From: an uncultured Burkholderiales bacterium
Lineage (GTDB): Bacteria; Pseudomonadota; Gammaproteobacteria; Burkholderiales; Burkholderiaceae_A
Length of the DNA stretch: 64,000 bases
Direction of reading: 5' to 3'
Assembly (NCBI GenBank): GCA_937864175.1
Contig: CALMJH010000041.1
Location: 1 to 64,000, forward strand
How positions within the stretch are numbered: position 1 is the stretch's first letter; the number at the start of each line of letters is the position of its first letter. The translations under genes were made by a program, and so were the position numbers. The notes below the pieces were generated by a model. It did no database searches, had not been told where the DNA came from, and was given only the letters and a program-made list of their open reading frames with translations. Shown here in pieces: positions 10,345 through 19,148 of this stretch.

Positions 10345-10514
10345 GCGACCTGCACGCAGCCCTGACCGTTCTGTTCTTCTTGGTCTTCATCGGCATCGTG
10401 GTCTATGTCTATAGCAAAGGCCAGAAGAAACAGATGGAAGAGGCTGCACAGATTCCTCTTCGAGACGACGAACCTGTCGACGCCCTCAACACAACCAAAA
10501 CGCATGAAGGCTGA
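10341..10514 (+). CDS. ccoQ: cbb3 oxidase small subunit CcoQ
   Basis: A 57-residue protein too short for ordinary ORF cut-offs. Translation from the ATG at 10341 gives [20 protein letters not shown], one membrane helix, then [16 protein letters not shown] and an acidic tail ending KTHEG. Size, single helix and position between ccoO and ccoP match CcoQ, which stabilises the complex in several species. It overlaps ccoO by 4 nt and is 5 nt from ccoP. Confidence 0.93.
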   Translation: MSDLHAALTVLFFLVFIGIVVYVYSKGQKKQMEEAAQIPLRDDEPVDALNTTKTHEG

Positions 10515-10519
10515 ACATC

Positions 10520-11425
10520 ATGGCTGATTTCACCAACAACTTCTGGAACCTCTTTGTCATCATCGCCTCCCTCGTCAGTATCGTGGCCTGCGGTGTCTTT
10601 CTGTACTTCTTGTCTCGCACCAAGATCCAGATCAAAGACGGCAAGGTCGACACCACCGGCCACACCTGGGACGAGAACCTACAAGAGTTCAACAACCCCC
10701 TGCCCCGCTGGTGGATGTTTCTGTTCTACATCACCGTCGCCTTTGCACTGCTCTACCTGGTGCTCTTTCCTGGCCTGGGCAATATCAAGGGCGTGCTTGG
10801 CTGGAGCTCAACGGGCGAGTACAACAAGGAAGTGGCCAAGGCCCACGAAAAGTACGGCCCCATCTATGCAAAATATGCGGCCACCGCAATTGAAGAAGTC
10901 TCCAAAGACCCTGCGGCCATGGCCATCGGCCAGCGCATCTACATCAACAACTGTGCCCAGTGCCACGGCACCGACGCACGCGGTGGCAAGGGCTTTCCAA
11001 ACCTGACCGACAAAGACTGGCTCTATGGCGGTGACAGCGCAGCCATTAAGACCACCCTGCTCGAAGGTCGCAACGGCATGATGCCTCCCATGGCCGATGC
11101 TGTGGGCGGACCGGCTGGTGTCGAAAACGTGGCCAACTATGTCCTGAGCCTGTCGGGTAGCGCCCACGACTCGGTCAAGGCAGCAGCCGGTAAAGAGCTC
11201 TTTGCAGCGTGCGCAGCCTGTCATGGTGTTGACGGCAAGGGCATGGCGGCCATGGGTGCACCCAACCTGACCGACAAAGTCTGGCTCTACGGCGGCACCA
11301 TCGCCAGCATCTCCGAGACCATCAACAAGGGCCGTGCCGGGGTCATGCCCGCCTGGAAGGACATTCTGGGTGAAGAGCGCGTGCACCTGGTCTCCGCCTA
11401 CGTCTACAGCCTGTCCAACAAGTAA
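10520..11425 (+). CDS. ccoP: cbb3-type cytochrome c oxidase diheme subunit III CcoP
   Basis: A diheme cytochrome c subunit that accepts electrons for the oxidase. The 301-residue protein has an N-terminal hydrophobic segment, a second helix in WWMFLFYITVAFALLYLVLFPG, and two heme sites: CAQCH near residue 145 and CAACH near residue 231. Each is followed by a GxPNLTDKxWLYGG block, showing internal duplication of the cytochrome domain. The TAA stop abuts the ATG of ccoG with no spacer (TAAATG). Confidence 0.97.
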   Translation: MADFTNNFWNLFVIIASLVSIVACGVFLYFLSRTKIQIKDGKVDTTGHTWDENLQEFNNPLPRWWMFLFYITVAFALLYLVLFPGLGNIKGVLGWSSTGEYNKEVAKAHEKYGPIYAKYAATAIEEVSKDPAAMAIGQRIYINNCAQCHGTDARGGKGFPNLTDKDWLYGGDSAAIKTTLLEGRNGMMPPMADAVGGPAGVENVANYVLSLSGSAHDSVKAAAGKELFAACAACHGVDGKGMAAMGAPNLTDKVWLYGGTIASISETINKGRAGVMPAWKDILGEERVHLVSAYVYSLSNK

Positions 11426-12883
11426 ATGGTCCAGGGACCCGTGGAGCCGACCGCCCAAACAAACGAATCACAGGTCGTAGAGCAGACGGTTCTGCTCTAC
11501 GCCGCGGGTAAAAAAATCTACGCCCGCAGTATTGCGGGTCGCTTTAACAACTGGCGCTGGGCCTTTGTCTTCCTGACCCAGGCGCTCTACTACCTGACGC
11601 CGTGGATCACCTGGAATGGCCGTCCAGCCGTTCTTTTTGACCTTGAAGCCCGGCGGTTTTACATCCTCGACCTGACCCTGGTTCCCCAGGACTTCATCTA
11701 CCTTACGGCTTTGCTCCTGCTGTCGGCCTTTGGCCTGTTTCTGTTTACCGCTGTGGCCGGCCGACTCTTCTGCGGCTATGCCTGTCCTCAGACGGTCTAC
11801 ACCAGCATCTTTATGCAGATCGAGCGCTGGATCGAGGGCGACCGACATGTCCGAATTCGTCGCGACAAGGAATGGTCATTGGGCCAGCGGCTGCCGCGCA
11901 AGCTTCTGAAATGGGCCGTCTGGGCGGCCATTGCCCTCTGGACCGGCTTTACGTTTGCGGGATACTTCACCCCCATCAGAGAACTGGCTGCTGGCGTGGT
12001 GGGCGCGGGAATTAGCCTGGGCTTTTGGCAGTGGTTCTGGATGCTCTTTTACAGCTTCTTCACCATGATGCAGGCCGGCTTCATGCGCGAGCAGGTCTGT
12101 AAGTACATGTGCCCCTATGCCCGCTTTCAGTCCGCCATGTTCGACCGCGACACCCTGATTGTCAGCTACGACACGGGCCGCGGAGAGCCACGCGGCAAGC
12201 GGGCCAAGACCGAAGACCACAAGGCTCACGGCAAGGGTGACTGCATCGACTGTGGCGTCTGTGTGGAAGTCTGTCCCACCGGCATCGACATTCGCGACGG
12301 CCTGCAATACGAGTGCATTGGCTGCGGCCTCTGTGCCGACGCCTGCAACAGCATCATGGACAAGATGCACTACCCCCGTGGACTGGTGCGCTACACCTCG
12401 ATCAATGCCCTGGAGAAGAACTACACGGCAGCCGAGGTCAAGCGTCACTTCTTCCGGCCACGCGTCATTCTGTACAGCACCCTGCTGCTGATTATTTCGG
12501 CCGCCGTCCTGACCTCGCTCTTGCTGCGCACGCCCCTGAAGGTCAATGTCATTCGAGACCGTGGCGCATTGGCCAGAGAGATTGAGGGCGCCTTTATCGA
12601 GAACACCTACCGGCTTCAGATCAACAACACCGGCAACACCCCCCATGTCTTTGTCATCAAGCCCTTGGGCAGCAAAGGCCTGGAGAACCTGCAGGCCCTG
12701 GGCGATACCAAGGTGGACATCGCCGGCGGTGCGGTCAAGACCGCCATCATCAGCGTGCAGCTGCCCATCGACCAGGCCAATGCCCTGCGCAAGGGGTCCC
12801 ACCCCATCCAGATCGAGGTCAACTCGCTAGACGATCCCGATCTGCGGGTGAGCGAGAAGGCCGTCTTCTTTACGCTTCAATAG
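11426..12883 (+). CDS. ccoG: cbb3 oxidase accessory Fe-S protein CcoG (FixG/RdxA)
   Basis: A membrane ferredoxin-like protein associated with copper reduction and maturation of cbb3 oxidase. The 485 residues contain several membrane helices, the motif CGYACPQTVYTSIFMQIERW, and two [4Fe-4S] cysteine clusters (CIDCGVCVEVCP and CIGCGLCADAC). A C-terminal periplasmic Ig-like domain follows (from about residue 370). Its start codon directly abuts the ccoP stop, implying translational re-initiation. ccoH follows after 7 nt. Confidence 0.96.
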   Translation: MVQGPVEPTAQTNESQVVEQTVLLYAAGKKIYARSIAGRFNNWRWAFVFLTQALYYLTPWITWNGRPAVLFDLEARRFYILDLTLVPQDFIYLTALLLLSAFGLFLFTAVAGRLFCGYACPQTVYTSIFMQIERWIEGDRHVRIRRDKEWSLGQRLPRKLLKWAVWAAIALWTGFTFAGYFTPIRELAAGVVGAGISLGFWQWFWMLFYSFFTMMQAGFMREQVCKYMCPYARFQSAMFDRDTLIVSYDTGRGEPRGKRAKTEDHKAHGKGDCIDCGVCVEVCPTGIDIRDGLQYECIGCGLCADACNSIMDKMHYPRGLVRYTSINALEKNYTAAEVKRHFFRPRVILYSTLLLIISAAVLTSLLLRTPLKVNVIRDRGALAREIEGAFIENTYRLQINNTGNTPHVFVIKPLGSKGLENLQALGDTKVDIAGGAVKTAIISVQLPIDQANALRKGSHPIQIEVNSLDDPDLRVSEKAVFFTLQ

Positions 12884-12890
12884 GCGCGAC

Positions 12891-13391
12891 ATGAACCCCG
12901 GCAACCCGAACCATAGCGGCCCACGAGAAATCTGGTGGAAGCAGCCCTGGCCATGGATCATTCTGGGCATGCTGGGGTCTGTGGTGGTGGCGAGCCTGGT
13001 CACTGTCTACATCGCCGCTACCACCCAAGACTCACTAGTGGTGGCCGACTACACCAAGGCTGGCAAGACTATCAACCTGCGGCTGGAAAAAGATCGGCTG
13101 GCCGAGCGGCTGGGCATTCAGGTGCAGCTTTCAGCCGAGGCTGGCCCAGATGGCATCACCCTGCTGACAGCCCGTTACAAGGCGGCAGACCCCGCTGCCG
13201 GCGTACCTAAATTCATGCGGCTGAACCTGTCTCACCCCACCCTGGCCAACCTTGACCTAAACATCGCGCTCATTTCACGCGGACCGTCCGAGTACCGGGC
13301 ACAGGTCAGCGACCTACAGCCTGCGCACTGGCATTACACAATTGAAGATCCTGATGCAAAATGGCGAGTAAAAGGACGCGTAAAAAACTAA
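12891..13391 (+). CDS. ccoH: cbb3 oxidase assembly protein CcoH (FixH)
   Basis: A 166-residue single-span protein required for cbb3 assembly. After a hydrophilic start it has REIWWKQPWPWIILGMLGS leading into one membrane helix. A periplasmic domain follows with the FixH-typical ADYTKAGKTINLRLEKD segment and a terminal HWHYTIEDPDAKWRVKGRV beta hairpin. It sits between ccoG and a small membrane protein gene. Confidence 0.93.
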   Translation: MNPGNPNHSGPREIWWKQPWPWIILGMLGSVVVASLVTVYIAATTQDSLVVADYTKAGKTINLRLEKDRLAERLGIQVQLSAEAGPDGITLLTARYKAADPAAGVPKFMRLNLSHPTLANLDLNIALISRGPSEYRAQVSDLQPAHWHYTIEDPDAKWRVKGRVKN

Positions 13392-13416
13392 GATGACGTC
13401 CACAGGAGACCAAGAC

Positions 13417-13731
13417 ATGAACCAGTCCATCGACATCATCGAAGGCGTTCGCGACATTCGCCAGACGCCCTGCATGGCCCGTGCAGCCATGAGCATTGCA
13501 TGGCCCTCGTTTCTTGCAGCAGCAGCCTTCACCGGCCTGTTCTTTTCGTCGGTCGACCCCAACGAGTTGGTCCTCTTTGGCCACCCCATCGACCTGGGCC
13601 GCCGCGAGACCTATGGTCTTGGCTTTATGATCTTCTGGGCCTTCTCGGCCCTGGCTAGCAGCATGACCTACGTCTTGGCCAGACCTCCCAAGTCAGACCT
13701 CATCTGCGGCTCTTCCAACGCCAATTCCTGA
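13417..13731 (+). CDS. small membrane protein at the end of the cco operon
   Basis: A 104-residue protein of unknown function, seen by me only as the distal gene of this cco locus. It has two hydrophobic segments (AWPSFLAAAAFTGLFFSS and [22 protein letters not shown]). Two ATGs are possible. I prefer 13417 because AGGAG at 13404-13408 is 8 nt upstream; the ATG at 13393 lacks such a site. The last 64 nt overlap the antiparallel 3' end of ntrC, so the terminal residues may be poorly conserved. Co-transcription suggests a role in oxidase assembly or membrane context, unproven. Confidence 0.75.
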   Translation: MNQSIDIIEGVRDIRQTPCMARAAMSIAWPSFLAAAAFTGLFFSSVDPNELVLFGHPIDLGRRETYGLGFMIFWAFSALASSMTYVLARPPKSDLICGSSNANS

Positions 13732-15194
13732 ATCTTTCGGGTAATGGTGTTTCGGCCCACGCCCAAGAGGCTCGCGGCCTCTAGTCGACGGCCACGGGTC
13801 CTCTCCAGGGCCGTGCCGTAGACCACCCGCTCGAAGTCAGCAAAGAGCTTGTCAAAGAGCAGGCCGTCTTGGTCCCCATTGCGCATGGCGATCACCAACT
13901 CGGCCCGCAGAGAATTTCGCCAGTCCGCCTCTGCTGATGCAGGGCCCGATGCAGGGCCGGATGCCCCCAGAGCCCCCGCAGGCTCGGGGCCTGGCTGGAG
14001 CGTTGGCAGGCTGGCCTGGACCACGGGCCGGCCGGCTGAAGGGTCTCTGAAATCGGGTGGCAGATCGGCCGGCGCCACAACTTTGGATGGCGCCATGACC
14101 GTCAGCCAGTGGCAGAGATTTTCTAGCTGCCGCACATTGCCCGGAAAGGGATGCTCAACCACCTGGGCCAGGGCCTCGGCCGAGAGCTGCTTGGGCTCAA
14201 CCGACAGGCTCTTGGCAGACCGCACCAGAAAATGCCTCACCAGTCCGGCAATGTCCTCGCGGCGCTCTCGCAGCGGCGGCAGCCGCAGCCGAATGACATT
14301 GAGTCGGTGAAAGAGGTCCTCGCGAAAACGGCCCTCTGCCACGCGTTGCTCCAAATCCTGGTGAGTCGCCGCAATGACACGGACATTGGCCTTGAGGGCC
14401 TGCTGCCCTCCCACCCGATAGTAGTGGCCATCCGAGAGGACCCGAAGCAGTCGCGTCTGAAGATCCAGCGGCATGTCACCAATCTCATCGAGAAAGAGCG
14501 TGCCGCCATCGGCCTGCTCAAAGCGGCCTTTGCGAGTGGCCTGGGCGCCCGTAAAAGAGCCCCGCTCGTGGCCAAAGAGTTCGGACTCCAGCAGGTCATG
14601 TGGAATCGCCGCCGTATTCAAGGCGACAAAGGGCTTGTCTGCCCTTGGACTGTGACGATGAAGAGCCCGCGCCACCAACTCCTTGCCCGACCCCGACTCA
14701 CCCGTAATCAAGACAGTGGCCGAAGACTGGGCCAGCCGACCAATGGCCCGAAAGACCTCTTGCATGGCTGGGGCCTGGCCCAGCATCTCCAAGGGCGTCT
14801 CGGACTCTTGGCTTGGTGCCGCGCCACCAGCAGACGACTGCTGGACAGCTCGTTTGATTAAGGCCGTGGCCTCATCGATGTCAAAAGGTTTTGGCAGGTA
14901 CTCAAAGGCCCCGCCCTGAAAGGCATTGACCGCACTGTCCAGGTCACTAAAGCCGGTCATGATAATGACGGGCAACTCCGGCAGTCTAGCCTTGACCTTC
15001 TCTAACAACTCCAGGCCCGAGTCGCCCGGCATTCGGATGTCCGAGACCAGGACCTGCGGAGTGTCTTGTTGAAGGGCCCGCATGGCCTCATTGGCAGACT
15101 CAAAGAGTCGAACCGGCAGGTGGGCCCGACCCAGTGCCTTTTCCAAAACCCACCGAATCGATGCATCGTCGTCCACCACCCAGACTGGTTTCAT
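13668..15194 (-). CDS. ntrC: nitrogen regulation response regulator NtrC
   Basis: A sigma-54-dependent activator of nitrogen-assimilation promoters. From the preferred start the protein is 508 residues. It has a receiver domain with VVDDD and phospho-acceptor Asp52 (SDIRMPG), then an AAA+ domain with Walker A GESGSGKE (165-172) and a GSFTGA sigma-54 contact loop (212-217, usually GAFTGA). A Fis-type helix-turn-helix ([16 protein letters not shown]) is at the end. An upstream ATG at 15215 overlaps the ntrB stop, but the ATG at 15194 begins the conserved [10 protein letters not shown] and has AAGGAAG just upstream. The 3' end overlaps the convergent cco-operon gene by 64 nt. Confidence 0.95.
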   Translation of the reverse strand: MKPVWVVDDDASIRWVLEKALGRAHLPVRLFESANEAMRALQQDTPQVLVSDIRMPGDSGLELLEKVKARLPELPVIIMTGFSDLDSAVNAFQGGAFEYLPKPFDIDEATALIKRAVQQSSAGGAAPSQESETPLEMLGQAPAMQEVFRAIGRLAQSSATVLITGESGSGKELVARALHRHSPRADKPFVALNTAAIPHDLLESELFGHERGSFTGAQATRKGRFEQADGGTLFLDEIGDMPLDLQTRLLRVLSDGHYYRVGGQQALKANVRVIAATHQDLEQRVAEGRFREDLFHRLNVIRLRLPPLRERREDIAGLVRHFLVRSAKSLSVEPKQLSAEALAQVVEHPFPGNVRQLENLCHWLTVMAPSKVVAPADLPPDFRDPSAGRPVVQASLPTLQPGPEPAGALGASGPASGPASAEADWRNSLRAELVIAMRNGDQDGLLFDKLFADFERVVYGTALERTRGRRLEAASLLGVGRNTITRKIQELALEEPQMRSDLGGLAKT

Positions 15195-15211
15195 CAAGCT
15201 TCCTTTCGCGC

Positions 15212-16288
15212 TCATAGACGCATAGGGTCACCAAGAGGCAGCAGAATCTCAAAACTGGTTCCACTGCTATCGGACTTGCAATCAATGGCACCCCCATGCT
15301 GGTGCACGATGGTCTGAGCAATAGTCAGGCCAAGTCCATGGCCCTTAGGGTTTCCAGAGACCAGGGGGTAGAAAATTTCGTCGCGAATGGCCTGCGGAAT
15401 GCCGGGACCGTTGTCGCTAATGGTGAGGGACATGGCCAGCCGGTAGCGCTGACGGTGCAGCGTCACCTGCCTGGCTGCCCGGGTCCGAAGGACGACCTCA
15501 CCGGGGTGGTGCGGCCTGGGGGGATCCGAGAGCGCCTGGGCTGCATTGCGCACAATGTTGAGCACGAGCTGGATGAGCTGCTCCTGGTCGGCCTGGACCT
15601 CTGGCAGGCTGATGTCGTAGTCGCGCCGAATGGCCATGTCGCTGGGAAACTCAGACAAGACCAGGGTTCGGACATGCTCCAAGACCTCATGGATATTGAC
15701 CGGTGAGCGGGTCAGCCGGCACCGGACGGGCGCAAGCATTCGGTCGACCAGGCCCTGCAGGCGGTCGGACTCCTTGATGATGACTTGGGTGTATTCCCGC
15801 AACTCGTCGGTGGGCAGCTCTGAATTGAGCAGCTGGGCAGCGCCCCGAATGCCCCCGAGGGGGTTCTTGACCTCATGGCCCAGGTTGCGCAACAAGGACT
15901 GGTTCATCTGCTGCAGGGTGGCCTGCCGCTCCTCCCGGTCGATGCGAATCAGGGCGTCGTTGTCTCGAAGCTCGATGGAGGCCAGCAGCCCCGGCTCATC
16001 CAGGCCAAGTACCGTGGTCTCCAGCGGTTCATCGTCGGACTCGGGATTGGCCGACCGCCAGAGAACCTGCATGCGGCGCACCGTCAGGCTGCGGGACTGG
16101 GCATCGAGCAGCACCGCATCGACCTCGGACGGATTGGCCAGCAAGTCCCCCAGGGTCTGGCCCACCAAGACCTGGGCAGACTGTCCCAGCAGGGCCTCGG
16201 CTGCCGCATTGACACGCGCGACTCGACCATCGGTTGCGATCAACAAGACCGCAGTGGTCAGAAGGTCGAAGGGATGGGTCTTACGCAT
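15212..16288 (-). CDS. ntrB: nitrogen regulation sensor histidine kinase NtrB
   Basis: A cytoplasmic kinase/phosphatase that sets NtrC phosphorylation in response to PII. The 358 residues contain an N-terminal PAS-like domain, an H-box with NLGHEVKNPLGG (His138), an N-box region (IVRNAAQAL) and ATP-binding G-boxes (DNGPGIP, GHGLGL). The TGA at 15214-15212 overlaps a potential ntrC ATG. It starts only 13 nt after the glnA terminator and lacks a clear purine-rich ribosome site, as the leader is C-rich. Read-through from glnA is the likely source of transcript. Confidence 0.95.
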   Translation of the reverse strand: MRKTHPFDLLTTAVLLIATDGRVARVNAAAEALLGQSAQVLVGQTLGDLLANPSEVDAVLLDAQSRSLTVRRMQVLWRSANPESDDEPLETTVLGLDEPGLLASIELRDNDALIRIDREERQATLQQMNQSLLRNLGHEVKNPLGGIRGAAQLLNSELPTDELREYTQVIIKESDRLQGLVDRMLAPVRCRLTRSPVNIHEVLEHVRTLVLSEFPSDMAIRRDYDISLPEVQADQEQLIQLVLNIVRNAAQALSDPPRPHHPGEVVLRTRAARQVTLHRQRYRLAMSLTISDNGPGIPQAIRDEIFYPLVSGNPKGHGLGLTIAQTIVHQHGGAIDCKSDSSGTSFEILLPLGDPMRL

Positions 16289-16301
16289 GGGCTGGGGGCA
16301 T

Positions 16302-16329
16302 AAAAAAGGGGGCGATTGCTCGCCCCCTT
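16302..16329 (-). terminator. Rho-independent terminator of glnA
   Basis: On the minus strand a perfect 10-bp stem (16320-16329 pairing with 16306-16315) encloses a four-base loop and is followed by a run of six T. It sits about 50 nt past the glnA stop and just upstream of ntrB, so it should limit rather than abolish ntrBC transcription, as in enteric glnA-glnLG operons. Confidence 0.88.
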
Positions 16330-16380
16330 CGTTGGACTACAGAGCCAGGCGTCGAAGGCTGGCGAGCAGATCCGGTCTGG

Positions 16381-17793
16381 TTACAGGGAGTAGTACATGT
16401 CGAATTCAACCGGATGCGTGGTCATGCGGAAACGCGTGACTTCATCCATCTTGAGGTTGATGTAGGCATCGATCATGCCGTCGGAGAAGACACCACCGCG
16501 GGTCAGGAACTCGCGGTCCTTGTCCAGACACTCCAGGGCCTGGTCCAGCGAGGAGCAGACGGTGGGGATCTTGGCGTCTTCTTCGGGTGGCAGGTCGTAG
16601 AGGTTCTTGCTGGCGGCCTCACCAGGGTGGACCTTGTTCATGACGCCATCGAGGCCTGCCATAAGCAGGGCCGAGAAGGCCAGGTAGGGGTTGGCCGTGG
16701 GGTCGGGGAAGCGTGCCTCGATACGGCGAGCCTTGGGGCTGGGCACGTGAGGAATACGGATCGAGGCCGAACGGTTGCGCGACGAGTAGGCCAGTTTGAC
16801 GGGGGCCTCGAAGCCGGGCACCAGACGCTTGTAGGAGTTGGTGCCGGGGTTGGTGATGGCATTCAGAGCCCGGGCATGCTTGATGACGCCGCCGATGTAG
16901 AACAGCGCAAACTCGGACAGACCGGCATAGCCGTTGCCAGCAAACAGGTTCTGGCCGTCTTTCCAGACCGACTGGTGGACGTGCATGCCGGATCCGTTGT
17001 CACCGACCAGTGGCTTGGGCATGAAGGTCGCCGTCTTGCCGTAGCTAGCGGCCACGTTGTGGACCACGTATTTCAGAATCTGGGTCCAGTCGGCACGCTG
17101 CACCAGGGTGGAGAACCTGGTGCCGATTTCGCACTGTCCCGCACCGGCCACTTCGTGGTGGTGGACCTCGACGGGCACGCCCATCTGCTCAAGGATGAGG
17201 CACATTTCAGAACGGATGTCCTGGAACGAATCGACTGGGGGAACGGGGAAGTAGCCGCCCTTGACGGTGGGCCGGTGACCCAGGTTACCGCCTTCGTAGT
17301 CAATGCCGGTGGACCAGCTGGCCTCTTCGGACTTGATCTTCACGCCGCTGCCGGACATGTCGGCAAACCAGGTGACGCCGTCGAAGATGAAGAATTCTGG
17401 CTCGGGGCCAAAGTAGGCGGCGTCGCCCAAGCCAGAGGACTTCAGGAAGGCCTCGGCGCGCTTGGCGATGGAGCGGGGGTCGAGGTCATAGCCCTTGCCG
17501 TCGGAAGGCTCGATGACGTCACAGGTCAGGATAAGGGTGGACTCTTCGCGAAAGGGGTCCATGACTGCGGTGGAGGCGTCGGGCATGAGCAGCATGTCAG
17601 AGGCTTCGATGCCCTTCCAGCCCGCAATCGAGGAGCCGTCGAAGGCATGGCCAGACTCAAACTTGTCCTCGTCGACCTGATGGGAGGGCACAGAGACGTG
17701 CTGCTCCTTGCCGCGGGTATCGGTAAAACGGAAGTCGATGAACTTGACCTCGTTGTCCGAGATCATTTTCAAGACGTCTTTGGGTGTGGCCAT
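16381..17793 (-). CDS. glnA: type I glutamine synthetase GlnA
   Basis: Glutamine synthetase makes glutamine from glutamate, ammonia and ATP as a dodecamer. The product is 470 residues, the usual GSI-beta length. The adenylylation site NLYDLPPEE is present (Tyr399), so activity control by GlnE is expected. I chose the ATG at 17793, which begins the conserved [14 protein letters not shown] and has AGGAGAG upstream. A longer frame from 17868 adds 25 unconserved residues. The upstream region carries a sigma-54 promoter and three NtrC-like sites, and the gene ends at a strong terminator before ntrB. Confidence 0.97.
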   Translation of the reverse strand: MATPKDVLKMISDNEVKFIDFRFTDTRGKEQHVSVPSHQVDEDKFESGHAFDGSSIAGWKGIEASDMLLMPDASTAVMDPFREESTLILTCDVIEPSDGKGYDLDPRSIAKRAEAFLKSSGLGDAAYFGPEPEFFIFDGVTWFADMSGSGVKIKSEEASWSTGIDYEGGNLGHRPTVKGGYFPVPPVDSFQDIRSEMCLILEQMGVPVEVHHHEVAGAGQCEIGTRFSTLVQRADWTQILKYVVHNVAASYGKTATFMPKPLVGDNGSGMHVHQSVWKDGQNLFAGNGYAGLSEFALFYIGGVIKHARALNAITNPGTNSYKRLVPGFEAPVKLAYSSRNRSASIRIPHVPSPKARRIEARFPDPTANPYLAFSALLMAGLDGVMNKVHPGEAASKNLYDLPPEEDAKIPTVCSSLDQALECLDKDREFLTRGGVFSDGMIDAYINLKMDEVTRFRMTTHPVEFDMYYSL

Positions 17794-17856
17794 CGCTAAG
17801 CTCTCCTGATCGTAAATAGACGAGACAAACATTGGAAATGGGTACGGCTTGGATAA

Positions 17857-17873
17857 TGCATGAAACATGCCAA
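17857..17873 (-). promoter_or_regulatory. sigma-54 promoter of glnA
   Basis: The minus strand reads TTGGCATGTTTCATGCA, with the invariant GG (-24) and GC (-12) exactly ten bases apart, as in TTGGCAC-N5-TTGCA. Transcription would start near 17846, leaving a leader of about 50 nt before the glnA ATG. The element depends on an activator such as NtrC, whose candidate sites lie just upstream. Confidence 0.82.
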
Positions 17874-17922
17874 CCGAAAACGACCCGCGAGTGTTCAGCC
17901 TGCGCTAGCCTAGAACGCCAAA

Positions 17923-17980
17923 AGCACTTTATTGGTGCGATAATGCACTATCTTAGTGAATTATGCATTTTATTGGTGCA
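17923..17980 (-). promoter_or_regulatory. three phased NtrC-like binding sites upstream of glnA
   Basis: Three 17-bp sites resemble the NtrC consensus TGCACC-N5-GGTGCA: 17923-17939, 17944-17960 and 17964-17980, the last ending in a perfect GGTGCA. Their centres are 20 to 21 bp apart, about two helical turns, so they fall on one DNA face. They lie roughly 85, 106 and 126 bp upstream of the predicted sigma-54 start. The distal site overlaps the hemW stop codon. Confidence 0.75.
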
Positions 17981-19139
17981 AAAACAAGGCTTGCAGGTCG
18001 TTTAAGAAATCGAGCCCTCTGGCAGTCGGACGCCAACATGATACATCCGCTTGGAGCAGCCCTTTTTGCACGGCCTGACCAATCGCGGGCAAGACCGTCT
18101 CGATGGGCAGACCAGTTCGCTCACGGAAAAGGGACGGGGGAACGCCCTCGACCAGTCGCAGCGCATTGAGCATGAATTCAAAGGGCAACTCCTGGGCCGC
18201 CACCAGCTGCTGCCGTCGGTGGGCGGCCTGGCCCGCCAGCGCCTGGTCCATGTAGTCCTGCGGCCTGCGAACGCAGTTTTCCCGCACCACCGTCGGCCCC
18301 TGGTTGTCGGCCAAGCCGGGGCGGGTGAGCTTGCTGTGAGCCCCCGCACCAATGCCCAGGTAGTCCCCAAACTGCCAGTAGTTCAGGTTGTGAGCGCAGC
18401 GCTGGCCGGGTCGTGCATAGGCCGAGACCTCGTAGCGATCCAGGCCCGCCCGGGCCAGCATCGCGGTGAGGCTCTGCTGCATCTCGAACACCAGGTCGTC
18501 GTCTGGCAGGACTGGCGGCTGATGGGCAAACCAGGTGTTGGGCTCAATGGTGAGTTGGTAGAGCGAGAGATGCCCGACGCCCAAGCCCAAGGCCATCTGA
18601 AGGTCTTGTTCGGCCAGCCCAAGACTCTGCCCCGGCAGGCCGTACATTAGGTCCAGGTTGACCCGGTCAAAGACGCCCACCGCCTGACGCACCGCCTGCT
18701 CGGCCCGCTCCGCAGTGTGAACCCGACCAAGCGCCACCAGGCTGGGGCCATGAAAAGACTGAACGCCAACCGAGAGGCGGTTCACACCCGCCTGACGATA
18801 GCCCTTCCAGTCGATCTGATCGGCCTGACCTGCCGCACCGGGGTTGGCCTCCATGGTGACTTCGATGCCGGCCAGCCAGGGCAGCCGGGCACGACAACCC
18901 GCCAGCAGTTCATCAATCCACTGCGGTGAGAAGACATTGGGCGTGCCACCGCCAATGAAGACCGCTGAAATCGACCGGCCCCAGACCGCAGGCAAGGCCT
19001 GCTCCAAATCCGCCAACAGGGCCTGCAGATAACGCTCGGGCTGACCACCGTCTTGCGGCAAGGCATGCGAATTGAAGTCGCAGTACGGACACTTCTTCAC
19101 ACACCATGGCAGGTGGATATAGAGGGTCAGACTCGACAT
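17970..19139 (-). CDS. hemW: radical SAM heme chaperone HemW
   Basis: A HemN-like radical SAM protein. Family members of this type bind heme and act as heme chaperones rather than as coproporphyrinogen oxidases. The 389-residue protein begins MSSLTLYIHLPWCVKKCPYC, giving the cluster motif CX3CX2C at Cys13, Cys17 and Cys20. The GGGTPNVFSP block follows. The short N-terminus before the motif argues for HemW rather than HemN. It is 9 nt downstream of rdgB in the order rph-rdgB-hemW. Its stop codon lies within the most distal NtrC-like site of glnA. Confidence 0.93.
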   Translation of the reverse strand: MSSLTLYIHLPWCVKKCPYCDFNSHALPQDGGQPERYLQALLADLEQALPAVWGRSISAVFIGGGTPNVFSPQWIDELLAGCRARLPWLAGIEVTMEANPGAAGQADQIDWKGYRQAGVNRLSVGVQSFHGPSLVALGRVHTAERAEQAVRQAVGVFDRVNLDLMYGLPGQSLGLAEQDLQMALGLGVGHLSLYQLTIEPNTWFAHQPPVLPDDDLVFEMQQSLTAMLARAGLDRYEVSAYARPGQRCAHNLNYWQFGDYLGIGAGAHSKLTRPGLADNQGPTVVRENCVRRPQDYMDQALAGQAAHRRQQLVAAQELPFEFMLNALRLVEGVPPSLFRERTGLPIETVLPAIGQAVQKGLLQADVSCWRPTARGLDFLNDLQALFLHQ

Positions 19140-19148
19140 GCGATCGGC

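Noticed and set aside
16234-17799. 521-codon open frame opposite glnA
   Set aside because: It covers glutamine synthetase on the other strand, spans the glnA terminator and shows no family features.
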